From: Flavobacteriales bacterium
GTDB lineage: Bacteria; Bacteroidota; Bacteroidia; Flavobacteriales_F; PHOS-HE28
Direction: 5' to 3'
NCBI GenBank assembly: GCA_016788635.1
Contig: JAEUSU010000003.1
Span: 29,980 to 93,979, forward strand
DNA length: 64,000 bases
Below, piece after piece: positions 46,250-60,148 of this stretch; the first letter of the stretch is position 1, and each line of letters begins with the position of its first letter. The notes beneath the pieces are model-generated. The model saw only the letters and a program-made list of their open reading frames with translations, had not been told where the DNA came from and did no database searches. The translations under genes were made by a program, and so were the position numbers.

Positions 46250-49200
46250 ATGCAGCACTCTACCCTCGTTCTCACCGTGAGCCGTGCCCTAAGGCAAGCC
46301 CGGTCCATGGCACTTCTCGTTTCACTTCTTGTTGCCATCTCTGGGGCGAATGGTCAGGTGGCCACAGCCTACGCGTTCAGTCAGACGTCGGGCTCATTCG
46401 CATTGAATACCAGCAGCGGCACCGTGCTCTGGAACAACGGCTTATTCGGGACCTTCGATGACAACGTATCGGGTGCCATCACCATACCGGCGTTCAACTT
46501 CAACGGATCCACCTACACGCAGGTCTACATCTCCTCCAACGGCTTCATCACGTTCGGCACGGCTCCATCCACGACCAATTACACGCCGTTGAGCAGCACC
46601 GCGACCTACGCGGGAGCCATCGCAGCCTTCGGTCAGGACATCCGCAGCGCGCCGGGGGCGCTCACCGCGAATTCAGACGTCCGCTACTTCACGCAGGGGA
46701 GTGAATTCGTCGTGCAATGGCGGAATGTCCGTCGATACCTCGGTGGCGCCAATTCGGCAGAGCGATTCAGCTTCCAGATCCGGCTGAACAGCGCGACGAG
46801 CGCGATCAATGTGGTGTATTCAGGAATCACGAGCCAGGATGCCGGAATCACGCAGCAACCGGAGGTCGGCTTGCGCGGTCCGAACAACGCGTTCGCGACC
46901 AACGTGAACAACCGCCGGGTGACCACAGGCGCGGAGAATTGGAGCAGCAGCCTGGCCGGCACCGCGAACAGCAGCACTTGCAGATTCACGAGCGCCGCTC
47001 CGGCCAAAGGCTTCACCAATGGCCAGACCTACACGTGGGCGGTGGCTTGCACGGCACCAACAGCCACGGCAAGCGTTACCGCGAATTGCGCTACCAGCAC
47101 CTACTCCATCACGGTAACCGTGACCAGCACAGGCGATGCGCCGAACGTCACCATTCAATCTCCGACGGGAACCAACGTGCACTCAAACGTTGGCACGGGT
47201 ACCTACAGCATTGGTCCCATCGCATTCGGAACGTCGCGCTCGGTGACCTTGGTTCACAATGGCAATGCGGCCTGCAGCCTGAATCTGGGCAACTTCAACT
47301 ACATCGATGGCGGGCAGACCTGCCATGCCGCAGCCGCATACCCCATCGCTGACAATGGCTGCGGAACCAACACCTACACAAGCGTCCCGGTATGCGTGAG
47401 CAGCACGGGCACAGCTCTTGGGCAGAATGTGTTCGTGCGCAGCGTGGACCTCATCGCCAGCCACACCTGGGGCAGCGATCTTCGATTCTACCTCCGCTCG
47501 CCTGACAACACGGAGGTGGCCCTCATCAACACCGCGCGCGGTGGCAGCGGAACCCAATTCGGCAATGCGGCAGCCTGCCCCGGCGGCTTGTTCACTTTCC
47601 AGCAAGGCGGCACGGCGCTCACCGGCGTGGTCGGTGCAAGCACCAATGTGGGCACCTGGCAACCTGATCAATCACTTGATCTGTTCCATAACGGCCAGAA
47701 CCCGAATGGCAACTGGACGCTGCGCGCCTGCGATGCGGTTGGAGCCGATGTCGGTGCGGTGCGCTATGTGCGTGTGAACCTGTGCACGCCGCCTACCGCG
47801 ACGTTCACAGCGGTGGATGCATGCGCGAGCAACCAGTTCAGCGTGCAGGTCAATGTGACGAGCCATGGCGGCGGCACCTCGGCCAACCTGTCCTACACGG
47901 TGAACGGAACGCCCTTCACGCTCAACAACCTGCCCATCGGCACCACGACCATCGGGCCGTTCGCTGCGACCGCAGAGGTGGCTTGCACGCTGACCAATAA
48001 TGTGAGCAACTGCGGAAGCGTCCAGGCCACCCTGTACTCCAACTGCCCGATCACCATCACCTGCGGCAGCGCCACCACCCTCTCCCATTGCTACCGCAAC
48101 AACGATACGCGCACCTTCCATTTCATCGCCAGCAATCCGTTCGAGACCATCACGCTCAGCTTCATCAGCGGTTCCATGCACGCCAATGATGTGATCCGCG
48201 CATACAGCGGAAGCGACTCGAACGGCATGCCCATCACCTCGCTCACCGGGAGCTTCGCCAACTTGGGCGTGCCGCAAGTGACGGGCAGTTCCTCCGGCCC
48301 GGAGCTGTTCCTCGAGATCGACAGCGATGCGAGCAACAGCTGCGCAACGGGACAACAGAGCAGTTGGGTCTTCGAGGCCGAATGCACAGCGGGATGCGCG
48401 GACCCCGACGCCGGGGTCGCCGTGAACACCAATTGCGCGGCCTACAACTTCACCATTGATGTCGAGGTGCTCTATACGGGAGATGCCGCCACCACCACCT
48501 TGCGGTACACGGTGAACGGAGGAACGCCCATCGACATCCCCGGCCTCATGGACTTCGACATCCAGACCATCGGGCCCTTCGCGATCGGTGATCAGGTGAA
48601 CGTGCGGCTGCTGCATGGCACCGATGCCGCCTGCGACCGCAACTTCGGGAATTTCACGAACGCACCCGGCTGTCCCAGCGCGGAGAACTGCGTGAACGCG
48701 TTGAACCTGGCCACGCAGACAAGCCCGCTTCCCGGCACTACCGTGGGCCGTGTGCATGACTTCACGTTCGCGTGCGGCACAGCCACCGCGAACACGGCGC
48801 CCGACGCCATCTACTTCATCGACGTGCCCGTCGGCCAGCAGCTCCGGATCCGGCAGCAGGTGAACAATTACAATTCACAGCACTACGTGCGCTATGGCGG
48901 AACCTGCCCTGGCACGACCGTGATCGCCTGCGTGAACGACGATAATGGCGAAGTGGGCTGGGTGGAATGGATCAACAACACCGGAACGACCCAGCGCGTG
49001 TGGTGGATCCAGGATGGATTCGGCACTGCTGCCGGCACATTCACGTTGGAGTGGCAGCTGCTCACCTGCCCGCTGCCAACTGCCCAAGCCGCCACCGGCA
49101 TCACGAACAACCAGGCTGGAGCGAACTACTCCGGGCCAGCCGGTAACTATATCGTGGAGTACGGCCCAGCGGCCACCTTCACCACGCCGGGCAACGGCGC

Positions 49201-51907
49201 CACCCCAGGGCCCAATGGCACGGTGATCACGACCGCAGCATCGCCAACGGTCATCGGCGGCCTGAGCGCGAACACGCAGTACCGCTACTTCGTGCGCCGG
49301 GATTGCGGTGCCGGCAGCTTCAGCCCGAACAGCGCTGGAATCCTGTTCACCACAACGAACACGCCGACAACGGTGGTGAACGGCAGCTGCGGGAACAACC
49401 TGGCCATCACCGACAACGGCTGCGGCACCAGCACTTTCACACAAGCGGCCATCGCGATCACCGGGCAGCCGAATGCCCTGGGCTCGAACGTTGGCCTGAG
49501 CAGCGTGGAGCTGATCATCACCCACACGTACCGTGCGGATCTGAGCATCAGCCTCATCAGCCCCGGCGGCCAGGAGGTGCAACTGATCAGCTACCGCGGC
49601 GGAAGCGGTGATAACTACGGAAACAACAGCAGTTGCCCAAGCGCGTACTTCAGGCTGGTAACCGGCGGGGCCGCGCTCACCACCATTCCAGCCACCACTG
49701 CCAATGTCACGGGCAACTATGCTCCAGAGCAGCCCTTGAGCAGTTTCAATTCCGGCAACCCGAACGGCTCGTGGATCCTGAAGGTCTGCGATAACGCAGG
49801 CGTGGATGTCGGCGCGATCAGGCACGTGCGCTTGAACTTCCAGCCGATCGATTGCCTGGGCGTGCTGGGAGGAACGGCCATGCCCGGCACCTCGTGCAAC
49901 GATGGAAACGCGTGCACGATCAACGATATCTGGAATGCATCGTGCGCCTGCACGGGCACCTTCCAGGACACCGACGGCGATGGCACGTGCAATGCGAATG
50001 ATGGCTGCCCGAATGATCCCAACAAAACGGCGCCCGGCGCATGCGGATGCGGCGTGGCCGATGTGCCTGCGACATACTATGCAGACAGTGATGGGGACGG
50101 ATTCGGAGCCGGCGCGGCGATTCCAGGCTTCACATGCAACGTGCCGCCAGGCACTGTGACCAATGATACCGACGGATGCCCCACCGACCCCAACAAGCAA
50201 AGCCCGGGAGCATGCGGTTGCGGCGTGGCCGATGTCCCTGCCATCTACTACGCTGATGCAGATGGCGATGGCTTCGGTGATGCGAACGACAGCCAGGCCG
50301 GCTTCACCTGCGCTACCCCGAACGGCTACGTGAGCAACAGCTCGGACCTCTGCCCTGCGGACCCCAACAAGCAATCGCCTGGCGTTTGCGGTTGCGGCAT
50401 CGCGGACACGGATACTGATGGCGACGCTGCTCCGGACTGCGTTGACCCTTGTCCCTTCCTGCCGGGGCTGCAGGATGGCGACGTCTGTGATGCCAACCCC
50501 GGTCCTGGCTACACGCTCGGGCAGGTGGTCGCATGCAGTTGCCAGACCGTGGCATGCAGCGAACAACTCAACCTGGAATTCCAGAGCGATGGCATGAGCG
50601 AGGTGCTCTGGTCGCTGCATCAGCAAGGCACGAACACCTTGGTGCAAAGCGGCGGCGGCTTCCTGCCCCCGAGCCAGGGTTATGGAGAGAACACCTGCCT
50701 GCCCACCGGCTGCTATTACCTCGTCGTCTCGGATGACGCGGGCGACGGCATCGCCGGACCCGGGGGATACATCCTGCGCGAACTCGGAGGACGCCGCATC
50801 ATCGACAACCGCAACAACTTCACCACCGGATATGTCAGTCAGATCGCGAATGGCGAAGGATTCTGCCTGCCACTGGGCGATGACCGCCTCATCTACACGA
50901 GCTGCGATAAGCTGGATTGGAAGACGAGCCCCTGCGGCGGCGAGTACATCGTTGCGAATGACAACGCGGCGGTGACCGCGCAGTACGGCGTGAGCGATGC
51001 GCTCAGCGGCTACCAGATGTGGTGGTTCAATCCGAACGGCGGATACAGCTTCAAGCGCTATCAGAGTCACAGCACCCATAACGGTCTACCGCATAGCGCG
51101 ACACGGGCGTGCCACTTCCGGCTGAATTCGTGGAGCGGCAACCAGCTTCAGCAAGGCCAGCTCTACAACGTGAAGGTGCGCGGCCGACTGAACGGGACCT
51201 ACCTCCAATGGGGCCCAGCCTGCCGCTTCATGCTCGATGATGCCGCAGCGCAGTGCCCACGCACCAAGCTCATGGACATCCCCGGCAACCAGTACTTGAG
51301 CTGCGGCCAGACGCGGTCCATCGGCACCAACGTGCTGGTGCACGCACGACCGGTGAAGCGCATGACCGCTGAATGCGTCTGGGTGAACGCGAACAAGTAC
51401 CAGTTCCGCTTCCGCATCCCAGCTGAGGGCATCACCATCGTGAAGACCAGCGCCACCGGGCAGTATTGGGTGAATACGAACGGTCTCGCGTGTGGAGCCA
51501 CATACGATGTGGACGTGCGCGCAAGCTTCGACAATGGCGCCACATGGTGCCACGCGGGCGATCCATACGGCGACGTTTGCCTGCTCACCACAACATGCAG
51601 CTTCGGCATGGCGCAGGAGCCTGCGCCAGGTGATTCCATGCAAGAGACCAGGCTATTGGTCTTTCCGAACCCGAACCGCGGCGATCAGCTCCATGTGCGC
51701 CTCACGAACTTGCTGGTTGATTCAGGGGTCATCGATGTTGAGGTATTCGATGCCTACGGCAAGCGCGCCGCATCAAGGCGCTTCGCCGCGAGCGATGGCC
51801 AGGCCAACGGCGAAATGGAGCTGAGCGGATTGGCGAGCGGCATGTACTTGATCACCATCACCGCAGGCGCAGAGCGCTTCGAGGAGCGCCTCGTGATACA
51901 CCACTGA
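46250..51907 (+). CDS. Giant type IX secreted multidomain surface protein (paralog 1)
   Basis: A 1885-residue exported protein. Signal peptide near residues 1-35. The N-terminal module (about 36-265, landmarks VLWNNGLFGTFDDNVSGAI and YLGGANSAERFSFQIRL) is shared with the next gene. Then two proprotein-convertase P-domain-like modules (about 363-513 and 1050-1200, DNGCGT ... GGSG ... NPNG(S/N)W), a CUB-like domain (about 600-717), a fibronectin III-like domain (about 940-1033), and Asp/Gly/Cys-rich calcium-binding repeats (about 1213-1407). A second shared module (about 1437-1783, WWFNPNGGYSFKR, CPRTKLMDIPGNQYLSCGQ) precedes a type A type IX sorting domain (about 1802-1885, FPNPNRGD ... GLASGMYLITI). 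It should be exported by the Gld machine and attached or released at the surface, probably as an adhesin. Confidence 0.85.
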   Translation: MQHSTLVLTVSRALRQARSMALLVSLLVAISGANGQVATAYAFSQTSGSFALNTSSGTVLWNNGLFGTFDDNVSGAITIPAFNFNGSTYTQVYISSNGFITFGTAPSTTNYTPLSSTATYAGAIAAFGQDIRSAPGALTANSDVRYFTQGSEFVVQWRNVRRYLGGANSAERFSFQIRLNSATSAINVVYSGITSQDAGITQQPEVGLRGPNNAFATNVNNRRVTTGAENWSSSLAGTANSSTCRFTSAAPAKGFTNGQTYTWAVACTAPTATASVTANCATSTYSITVTVTSTGDAPNVTIQSPTGTNVHSNVGTGTYSIGPIAFGTSRSVTLVHNGNAACSLNLGNFNYIDGGQTCHAAAAYPIADNGCGTNTYTSVPVCVSSTGTALGQNVFVRSVDLIASHTWGSDLRFYLRSPDNTEVALINTARGGSGTQFGNAAACPGGLFTFQQGGTALTGVVGASTNVGTWQPDQSLDLFHNGQNPNGNWTLRACDAVGADVGAVRYVRVNLCTPPTATFTAVDACASNQFSVQVNVTSHGGGTSANLSYTVNGTPFTLNNLPIGTTTIGPFAATAEVACTLTNNVSNCGSVQATLYSNCPITITCGSATTLSHCYRNNDTRTFHFIASNPFETITLSFISGSMHANDVIRAYSGSDSNGMPITSLTGSFANLGVPQVTGSSSGPELFLEIDSDASNSCATGQQSSWVFEAECTAGCADPDAGVAVNTNCAAYNFTIDVEVLYTGDAATTTLRYTVNGGTPIDIPGLMDFDIQTIGPFAIGDQVNVRLLHGTDAACDRNFGNFTNAPGCPSAENCVNALNLATQTSPLPGTTVGRVHDFTFACGTATANTAPDAIYFIDVPVGQQLRIRQQVNNYNSQHYVRYGGTCPGTTVIACVNDDNGEVGWVEWINNTGTTQRVWWIQDGFGTAAGTFTLEWQLLTCPLPTAQAATGITNNQAGANYSGPAGNYIVEYGPAATFTTPGNGATPGPNGTVITTAASPTVIGGLSANTQYRYFVRRDCGAGSFSPNSAGILFTTTNTPTTVVNGSCGNNLAITDNGCGTSTFTQAAIAITGQPNALGSNVGLSSVELIITHTYRADLSISLISPGGQEVQLISYRGGSGDNYGNNSSCPSAYFRLVTGGAALTTIPATTANVTGNYAPEQPLSSFNSGNPNGSWILKVCDNAGVDVGAIRHVRLNFQPIDCLGVLGGTAMPGTSCNDGNACTINDIWNASCACTGTFQDTDGDGTCNANDGCPNDPNKTAPGACGCGVADVPATYYADSDGDGFGAGAAIPGFTCNVPPGTVTNDTDGCPTDPNKQSPGACGCGVADVPAIYYADADGDGFGDANDSQAGFTCATPNGYVSNSSDLCPADPNKQSPGVCGCGIADTDTDGDAAPDCVDPCPFLPGLQDGDVCDANPGPGYTLGQVVACSCQTVACSEQLNLEFQSDGMSEVLWSLHQQGTNTLVQSGGGFLPPSQGYGENTCLPTGCYYLVVSDDAGDGIAGPGGYILRELGGRRIIDNRNNFTTGYVSQIANGEGFCLPLGDDRLIYTSCDKLDWKTSPCGGEYIVANDNAAVTAQYGVSDALSGYQMWWFNPNGGYSFKRYQSHSTHNGLPHSATRACHFRLNSWSGNQLQQGQLYNVKVRGRLNGTYLQWGPACRFMLDDAAAQCPRTKLMDIPGNQYLSCGQTRSIGTNVLVHARPVKRMTAECVWVNANKYQFRFRIPAEGITIVKTSATGQYWVNTNGLACGATYDVDVRASFDNGATWCHAGDPYGDVCLLTTTCSFGMAQEPAPGDSMQETRLLVFPNPNRGDQLHVRLTNLLVDSGVIDVEVFDAYGKRAASRRFAASDGQANGEMELSGLASGMYLITITAGAERFEERLVIHH
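46356..47045. repeat. N-terminal module shared with 52017-52706
   Basis: About 690 bp with strong nucleotide and protein similarity to the start of the downstream paralog (52017-52706). Both encode the same signal-adjacent domain, consistent with duplication. Confidence 0.75.
50880..51610. repeat. C-terminal module shared with 54725-55465
   Basis: About 730 bp that closely parallels 54725-55465 in the next gene, covering the WWF-PNGGYSFKR and CPRTKLMDIPGNQYLSCGQ region and the CTD approach. Confidence 0.75.
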
Positions 51908-51938
51908 CACCCTTCAACCTGAACCAAAACGCAAAGCG

Positions 51939-55757
<3,819 letters not shown>

Positions 55758-55779
55758 CCAGGATTCTCAGGCAAGCGGA

Positions 55780-55817
55780 AGGGCCGTCTCCTATCGGAGG
55801 CGGCCCTTTTGCTTGTT
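55780..55817 (+). terminator. Rho-independent terminator of the giant-protein genes
   Basis: Stem GGGCCGTCTCC/GGAGGCGGCCC with a TATC loop, followed by TTTTGCTTGTT, 23 bp after the stop of paralog 2. Confidence 0.85.
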
Positions 55818-55848
55818 CTGCCCGACCTCCATTCTCCACGCAGCGCCA

Positions 55849-56244
55849 GTGAACATACGCGCCAACTGCGTATACTCGAATCCTGAACTGTCATCCTCCG
55901 GCTTCGTCATTCGGGGAATGCTTGACGGTTCAATGGGAGATAACCAATCACTACAGGTCATGTCGAACTACGATTGCAAGCGCGTGTGCGGGTCGAATAC
56001 CCACCTGCTGATCATTACACGGCCAAGCGATGCCGTGCTTTCCGATTTCACGGTTAGGGACCTTGGCGGAAACACGTACGCAGCCGAGGTGCTCTATCGC
56101 ATTGATCCAAACCAGAGCGACCCAGGACCCGACACCGTGGACACCGGCATCCCGGCCGATGGGAATTCGATCACATGCGATGTCGAAATCTCCGAGGATG
56201 GCCGCCCAAGGATCATGATCCGCGTTCAGGGAATCTGCCCTTGA
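55849..56244 (+). CDS. Hypothetical small Cys-containing protein
   Basis: A 131-residue frame that starts at GTG 55849; a longer frame begins at TTG 55813 inside the terminator. It carries several Cys (NYDCKRVCGS, ITCDVEI, GICP at the end), a short strand-rich body and no signal peptide or known domain. It ends 75 bp before the kinase start. No good ribosome-binding site or promoter is seen, so it may not be translated. The amino-acid texture looks protein-like. Confidence 0.35.
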   Translation: MNIRANCVYSNPELSSSGFVIRGMLDGSMGDNQSLQVMSNYDCKRVCGSNTHLLIITRPSDAVLSDFTVRDLGGNTYAAEVLYRIDPNQSDPGPDTVDTGIPADGNSITCDVEISEDGRPRIMIRVQGICP

Positions 56245-56319
56245 CCAGTGAGCGAATACAGACCGGTCCGCCATTGCGAGAATCCGCAACGCGTTGAAGC
56301 GACCTTCCGGTGCCTGCTC

Positions 56320-58356
56320 ATGCGTGGGTTCTGGTGCGCCTTCCTGCTGATCAATCTCTCGGATTGCCTCGCGGGCTCCGCGATTCATTACCTCGACTCT
56401 GCCGCATACGCCCGGCTATCGCAGCTGAACGATAAAGCGGACAGCGAGGGGCTGCGTGCACTGGCCAGCGAACTCGACCGGCATCGCGAGCCAGGCGATC
56501 ATCAGCTCGCGACTTTGGCGCGCGCGATAGCGGACTTCCGGAGCGACCGACTTTCTGCATGCGCTGAACGATTGGACAGCCTCCATCGGATGGCTTCGTC
56601 CATGGAGCCTTCCGTGCACGCGGTGATGCGCAGGTTCAGAGCTGGCATACGCAAGCATTTGGGTGACCATCGAGGGGGCATGGACGAGATCATCGCCGGG
56701 CTTGAGGTCGCTGATAGCGTGAGCCTCCCGCACGAACGCGTGGAACTGCTGGTGATGCGCGCTGAATTGCTGCTGGACGAGAACCGGCACGAGGAAGCCC
56801 TCGATGCGCTTCAATCGGCGCAGCGCCTTGCCGAACGATCGAACCACGCTCGAGGACAAGGCATGGTGCGCCTGAACATGGGCAACCTGCGATACTACCA
56901 GCAACGCTATGAGGAGGCCTGGAAGGACTACGAATCGGCCATGCGCATCGCCTCCGATGGCGGATACGACCGCCTGGCCGAGACCGCGCTGAATAACCTG
57001 GGCGCTGTGGCCTCCCATCTTGACCGCGTGCCGCTGGCCCTGCAACTTTTCGAAGGCCTGCTCTCGACCATTCAGCCTGAGCGCGCTTCGTTGCGAGCCA
57101 TGCTCCTTGGGCAGATCGCCTACATCCGTTCGACGCTCGGAGAAGGCGAGCAGGCGCTGCGGCTCTTCTCTGAATCCATCGCCATGAGTGATTCTCTTGG
57201 CGATAGACGGACCGCAGCGGATACGCGACAGTTCCTCGCCAGCGCGTTGTGGGGCCTCGGGAGACGCAAGGAAGCCATCGTAGCGATGAACGAGGCAATT
57301 GAGGGAATGATAGCTGCTGGCGATGTCAGCATGCAGGTGCTGGCTCGGGAAGCGCTCTGGCGATGGTACGAGGCCGTCGGCGAGAAGGACCGAGCGCTGC
57401 ACGAGGCGCGGATCGTCGATCAGCTGGATGACTCCTTGCAACAGGCCCGGTACAACGAGCGGCTAGCGCTGGCGGAGATCAGTTTCGAGACGGAGCGGAA
57501 GGAGCAGGAGATCGCGGCACAGAAGCAGGCACTTGATCTGGCAGCGGCCGAGGACAGACGCAAACGGCTGCAGCGCAACCTGTCCATGACGGCCGCTGCA
57601 GCACTCGTGATACTCGCGCTGCTGCTTTGGCGCGGCCTTCGAGCACGAACGTTGCTTGCCGCGAAGGAACGTGAGCTGCATCGCAAAGAGGTGGACCAGT
57701 TGCTGCACGAGAGCGAGAACAAGGCGCTTCATGCCATGCTGAATGGCCAGGAGAAGGAACGCAAACGCGTGGCGCGGGAGCTCCACGACCATATTGGCAG
57801 CATGCTGAGCACGCTCAAACTCCAAGTGGACGCGCTTGAGACGAGACTGGAACGGAACGAGCCAGGGCCGCGCGCGCGGGCTAGCGATGCGATCGGACTG
57901 CTCGATAAGACCGCTTCGGAGGTGCGTCGCCTATCGCACGACATGCTCGGGTCCGACCTCTCGCGATTCGGGCTCTCCAAGGCCATGGAAGACCTCTGCG
58001 CATCGATGCGGGTCGCTGGCAAGCTCGATGTTGAACTGAAGCAGAGCGGCATGGACCAGCGATTGGACAGTGGAGTGGAGATGTCATTGTACCGGATCGC
58101 CCAAGAACTGATCAGCAATGCCCTCAAGCACGCACAACCAAAGAACCTTGTCATCTGCCTGGAGCGATCACTGGGACGGATGAGGCTGATCGTCGCGGAT
58201 GATGGGATCGGATTCGACCCTGTGAAAGCGCACGCGGGCATCGGTCTGGAGAGCGTGGAGGGCCGGGCAGCATCGATCGGCGCAGTCGTGCATTGGGAAT
58301 CCGCCATCGCGAAAGGCACATCGGTGACCGTGGACTGCCCGATAGCGGATGACTGA
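56320..58356 (+). CDS. TPR-containing sensor histidine kinase (HisKA_3/NarX type)
   Basis: A 678-residue membrane kinase. The start MRGFWCAFLLINLSDCLAG is signal-like. A TPR array (about 30-380) forms the predicted sensor, with a membrane helix (MTAAAALVILALLLWRG) near 430. A coiled coil leads to the HisKA_3 motif with the phospho-acceptor His in RVARELHDHIGSM. The HATPase domain has an N box SNALKHAQPKN and a G box ADDGIGFD. ATG 56320 is preferred over GTG 56248. Typical partners are LuxR-type response regulators, but none lies within the window. Confidence 0.88.
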   Translation: MRGFWCAFLLINLSDCLAGSAIHYLDSAAYARLSQLNDKADSEGLRALASELDRHREPGDHQLATLARAIADFRSDRLSACAERLDSLHRMASSMEPSVHAVMRRFRAGIRKHLGDHRGGMDEIIAGLEVADSVSLPHERVELLVMRAELLLDENRHEEALDALQSAQRLAERSNHARGQGMVRLNMGNLRYYQQRYEEAWKDYESAMRIASDGGYDRLAETALNNLGAVASHLDRVPLALQLFEGLLSTIQPERASLRAMLLGQIAYIRSTLGEGEQALRLFSESIAMSDSLGDRRTAADTRQFLASALWGLGRRKEAIVAMNEAIEGMIAAGDVSMQVLAREALWRWYEAVGEKDRALHEARIVDQLDDSLQQARYNERLALAEISFETERKEQEIAAQKQALDLAAAEDRRKRLQRNLSMTAAAALVILALLLWRGLRARTLLAAKERELHRKEVDQLLHESENKALHAMLNGQEKERKRVARELHDHIGSMLSTLKLQVDALETRLERNEPGPRARASDAIGLLDKTASEVRRLSHDMLGSDLSRFGLSKAMEDLCASMRVAGKLDVELKQSGMDQRLDSGVEMSLYRIAQELISNALKHAQPKNLVICLERSLGRMRLIVADDGIGFDPVKAHAGIGLESVEGRAASIGAVVHWESAIAKGTSVTVDCPIADD

Positions 58357-58476
58357 CCCTCGTGGCAATTCTCCGATCCCGCGCTGAACTTCCGGTTCGG
58401 AGCGGTGTACGGGTGGGCGAATCAACGCCGGTACCTTCGTCCCTGCCTTTGGCACACAGGCACCTAATCCCACGCC

Positions 58477-60102
58477 ATGCGCATCGCTTCCATCCTCTTC
58501 TGCTCGTTCGTGACCATCGAACTTCTCGCTGCCGAAGGTGAGAAGCCCGTGAATAGCAGGATCTCCGAAGTGAAGGTCTTCCTCAGCGGCGCTCAAGTGT
58601 CGCGGACAGCCAGCAGCACGATCAGCGCGGGAACGAGCGCGATCGTTTTCACCGGCCTCGCAGAAGGGCTGGACCCGCAGAGCATTCAGGTCACGGGCAA
58701 GGGCGGCTATAGCATCCTCAGCGTGAACCACCGCGTCAATTACCTCACGGAGAGCCCGAAGAAGAAGGAGATGGAGGAACTGCAGGCACGGATCAAGAAG
58801 CTCGAGCACGATTACAGCATCGAGAACGGCGTACAGCAGGTTTGGCTGAATGAAGAGCAGCTTCTGCTGAAGAACAGCGCCGTGGGCGGCCAGCAGAACG
58901 GATTGACGGCCGCTCAGCTGCAGGCCGTGAATGACTACGTGCGGGAGCGCATGAAAGCGATGAAAGTGGGCTGGCTGATACAGGAGGAGAAGAAGCAAGC
59001 CATCCATCAAGAGGCCGAGAAGCTCCGGCAGCAGCTGGCCAGCATGCAGGCCCAGGCGCCACGGCCCACCAGCGAAGTGGTGGTGGAGATCAGCAGTGAG
59101 GCGGATGTGAACGCGAGCTTCATCATCACCTACTTCGCGAGCAGTGCGGGCTGGGTGCCAGCATACGATCTGCGCGCCAAGGGAATTGGCCAGCCCATCG
59201 AACTGATGATGAAAGCCCAGGTGAGCAACAGCACCGGAGAGGACTGGGACAAGGTGGACCTGAGCCTGAGCAGTGGAAATCCCACCTTGAGCGGAGTGAT
59301 GCCCACCATGAATCCATGGACGTTGTACGTGCATCAGCCCCTAAGGCTCGAAGAGATCTCCATCCGATCCTCCCGCACCCGCAACGCCGTGGGATTCTTC
59401 GGTTCAGCCCCCGCGCCGGCCAGCCGCTCGGACCTGGACGACAAACAGGAGCAGCCCGCCACATATGCCTGGGCCAGCGCCATCACGCCGCGAACCACCA
59501 CCGTGGAATACAGCATCGCCACGCCCTTCACCATACCTGCGGATGGCAAGCCGCATACGGTGGGCGTCCAGTCCCAGAACATCGCCGCCACCTACAAGCA
59601 TTACGCGACGCCTAAACTCGACAAGGACGCCTTCCTCTACGCGCGCACCACGGGCTGGGAAGACCTGAGCCTGCTCCCTGGTGAAGCCAACGTGTTCTTC
59701 GAAGGGACCTTCGTGGGGCAGAGCTTCCTGCAACTCGATCAACCCAAGGATACGCTCGACATCAGCTTGGGCCGTGATAAAGGCGTGGTGGTGGAGCGCG
59801 TGAAGCGCAAGACCACGAACCAGAAGGCCGTCGTGGGCGGCAAGCGGACGGTCACCATCGGATGGGACCTCACCGTGCGAAACACCAAAGGCACAGCGAT
59901 CGACCTCGAGGTGCGCGATCAATACCCGCTGAGCCCCCAAAGCGAGATCGAAGTGAAGCTCATCGAATCCGGCGGCGCCATCGTGGACGATCAGAAAGGA
60001 CTGCTCACTTGGAGCCAGCGCATCGAACCCAAGGCCATCAGGAAGCTCAGCTTCAGCTACGAGGTGAAGCATCCGAAGGACCTGCCGGTCGTTCTGGAAT
60101 GA
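58477..60102 (+). CDS. DUF4140/DUF4139 (mucoidy inhibitor MuiA-like) envelope protein
   Basis: A 541-residue exported protein with an N-terminal signal (MRIASILFCSFVTIELLAAE). DUF4140-like beta domain (about 25-110, ISEVKVFLSGAQVSR), a coiled coil (about 105-200, KKKEMEELQARIKKLEHD), and the C-terminal DUF4139 beta domain (about 210-540, YFASSAGWVPAYDLRA, WDKVDLSLSSGNP). This layout is the MuiA-like family found in outer-membrane-associated proteins of Bacteroidota. Function undefined. It lies alone, with TACCTTCG 38 bp upstream as the only promoter-like element. Confidence 0.85.
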   Translation: MRIASILFCSFVTIELLAAEGEKPVNSRISEVKVFLSGAQVSRTASSTISAGTSAIVFTGLAEGLDPQSIQVTGKGGYSILSVNHRVNYLTESPKKKEMEELQARIKKLEHDYSIENGVQQVWLNEEQLLLKNSAVGGQQNGLTAAQLQAVNDYVRERMKAMKVGWLIQEEKKQAIHQEAEKLRQQLASMQAQAPRPTSEVVVEISSEADVNASFIITYFASSAGWVPAYDLRAKGIGQPIELMMKAQVSNSTGEDWDKVDLSLSSGNPTLSGVMPTMNPWTLYVHQPLRLEEISIRSSRTRNAVGFFGSAPAPASRSDLDDKQEQPATYAWASAITPRTTTVEYSIATPFTIPADGKPHTVGVQSQNIAATYKHYATPKLDKDAFLYARTTGWEDLSLLPGEANVFFEGTFVGQSFLQLDQPKDTLDISLGRDKGVVVERVKRKTTNQKAVVGGKRTVTIGWDLTVRNTKGTAIDLEVRDQYPLSPQSEIEVKLIESGGAIVDDQKGLLTWSQRIEPKAIRKLSFSYEVKHPKDLPVVLE

Positions 60103-60148
60103 GGTCCTGCAGCGCAGGGTCGATAGCGCCCGCTCTACCTTGCCCTCC

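Noticed and set aside
48875..51079. A 734-codon minus-strand frame opposite the giant secreted protein
   Set aside because: Low-complexity antisense to a gene with clear domains.
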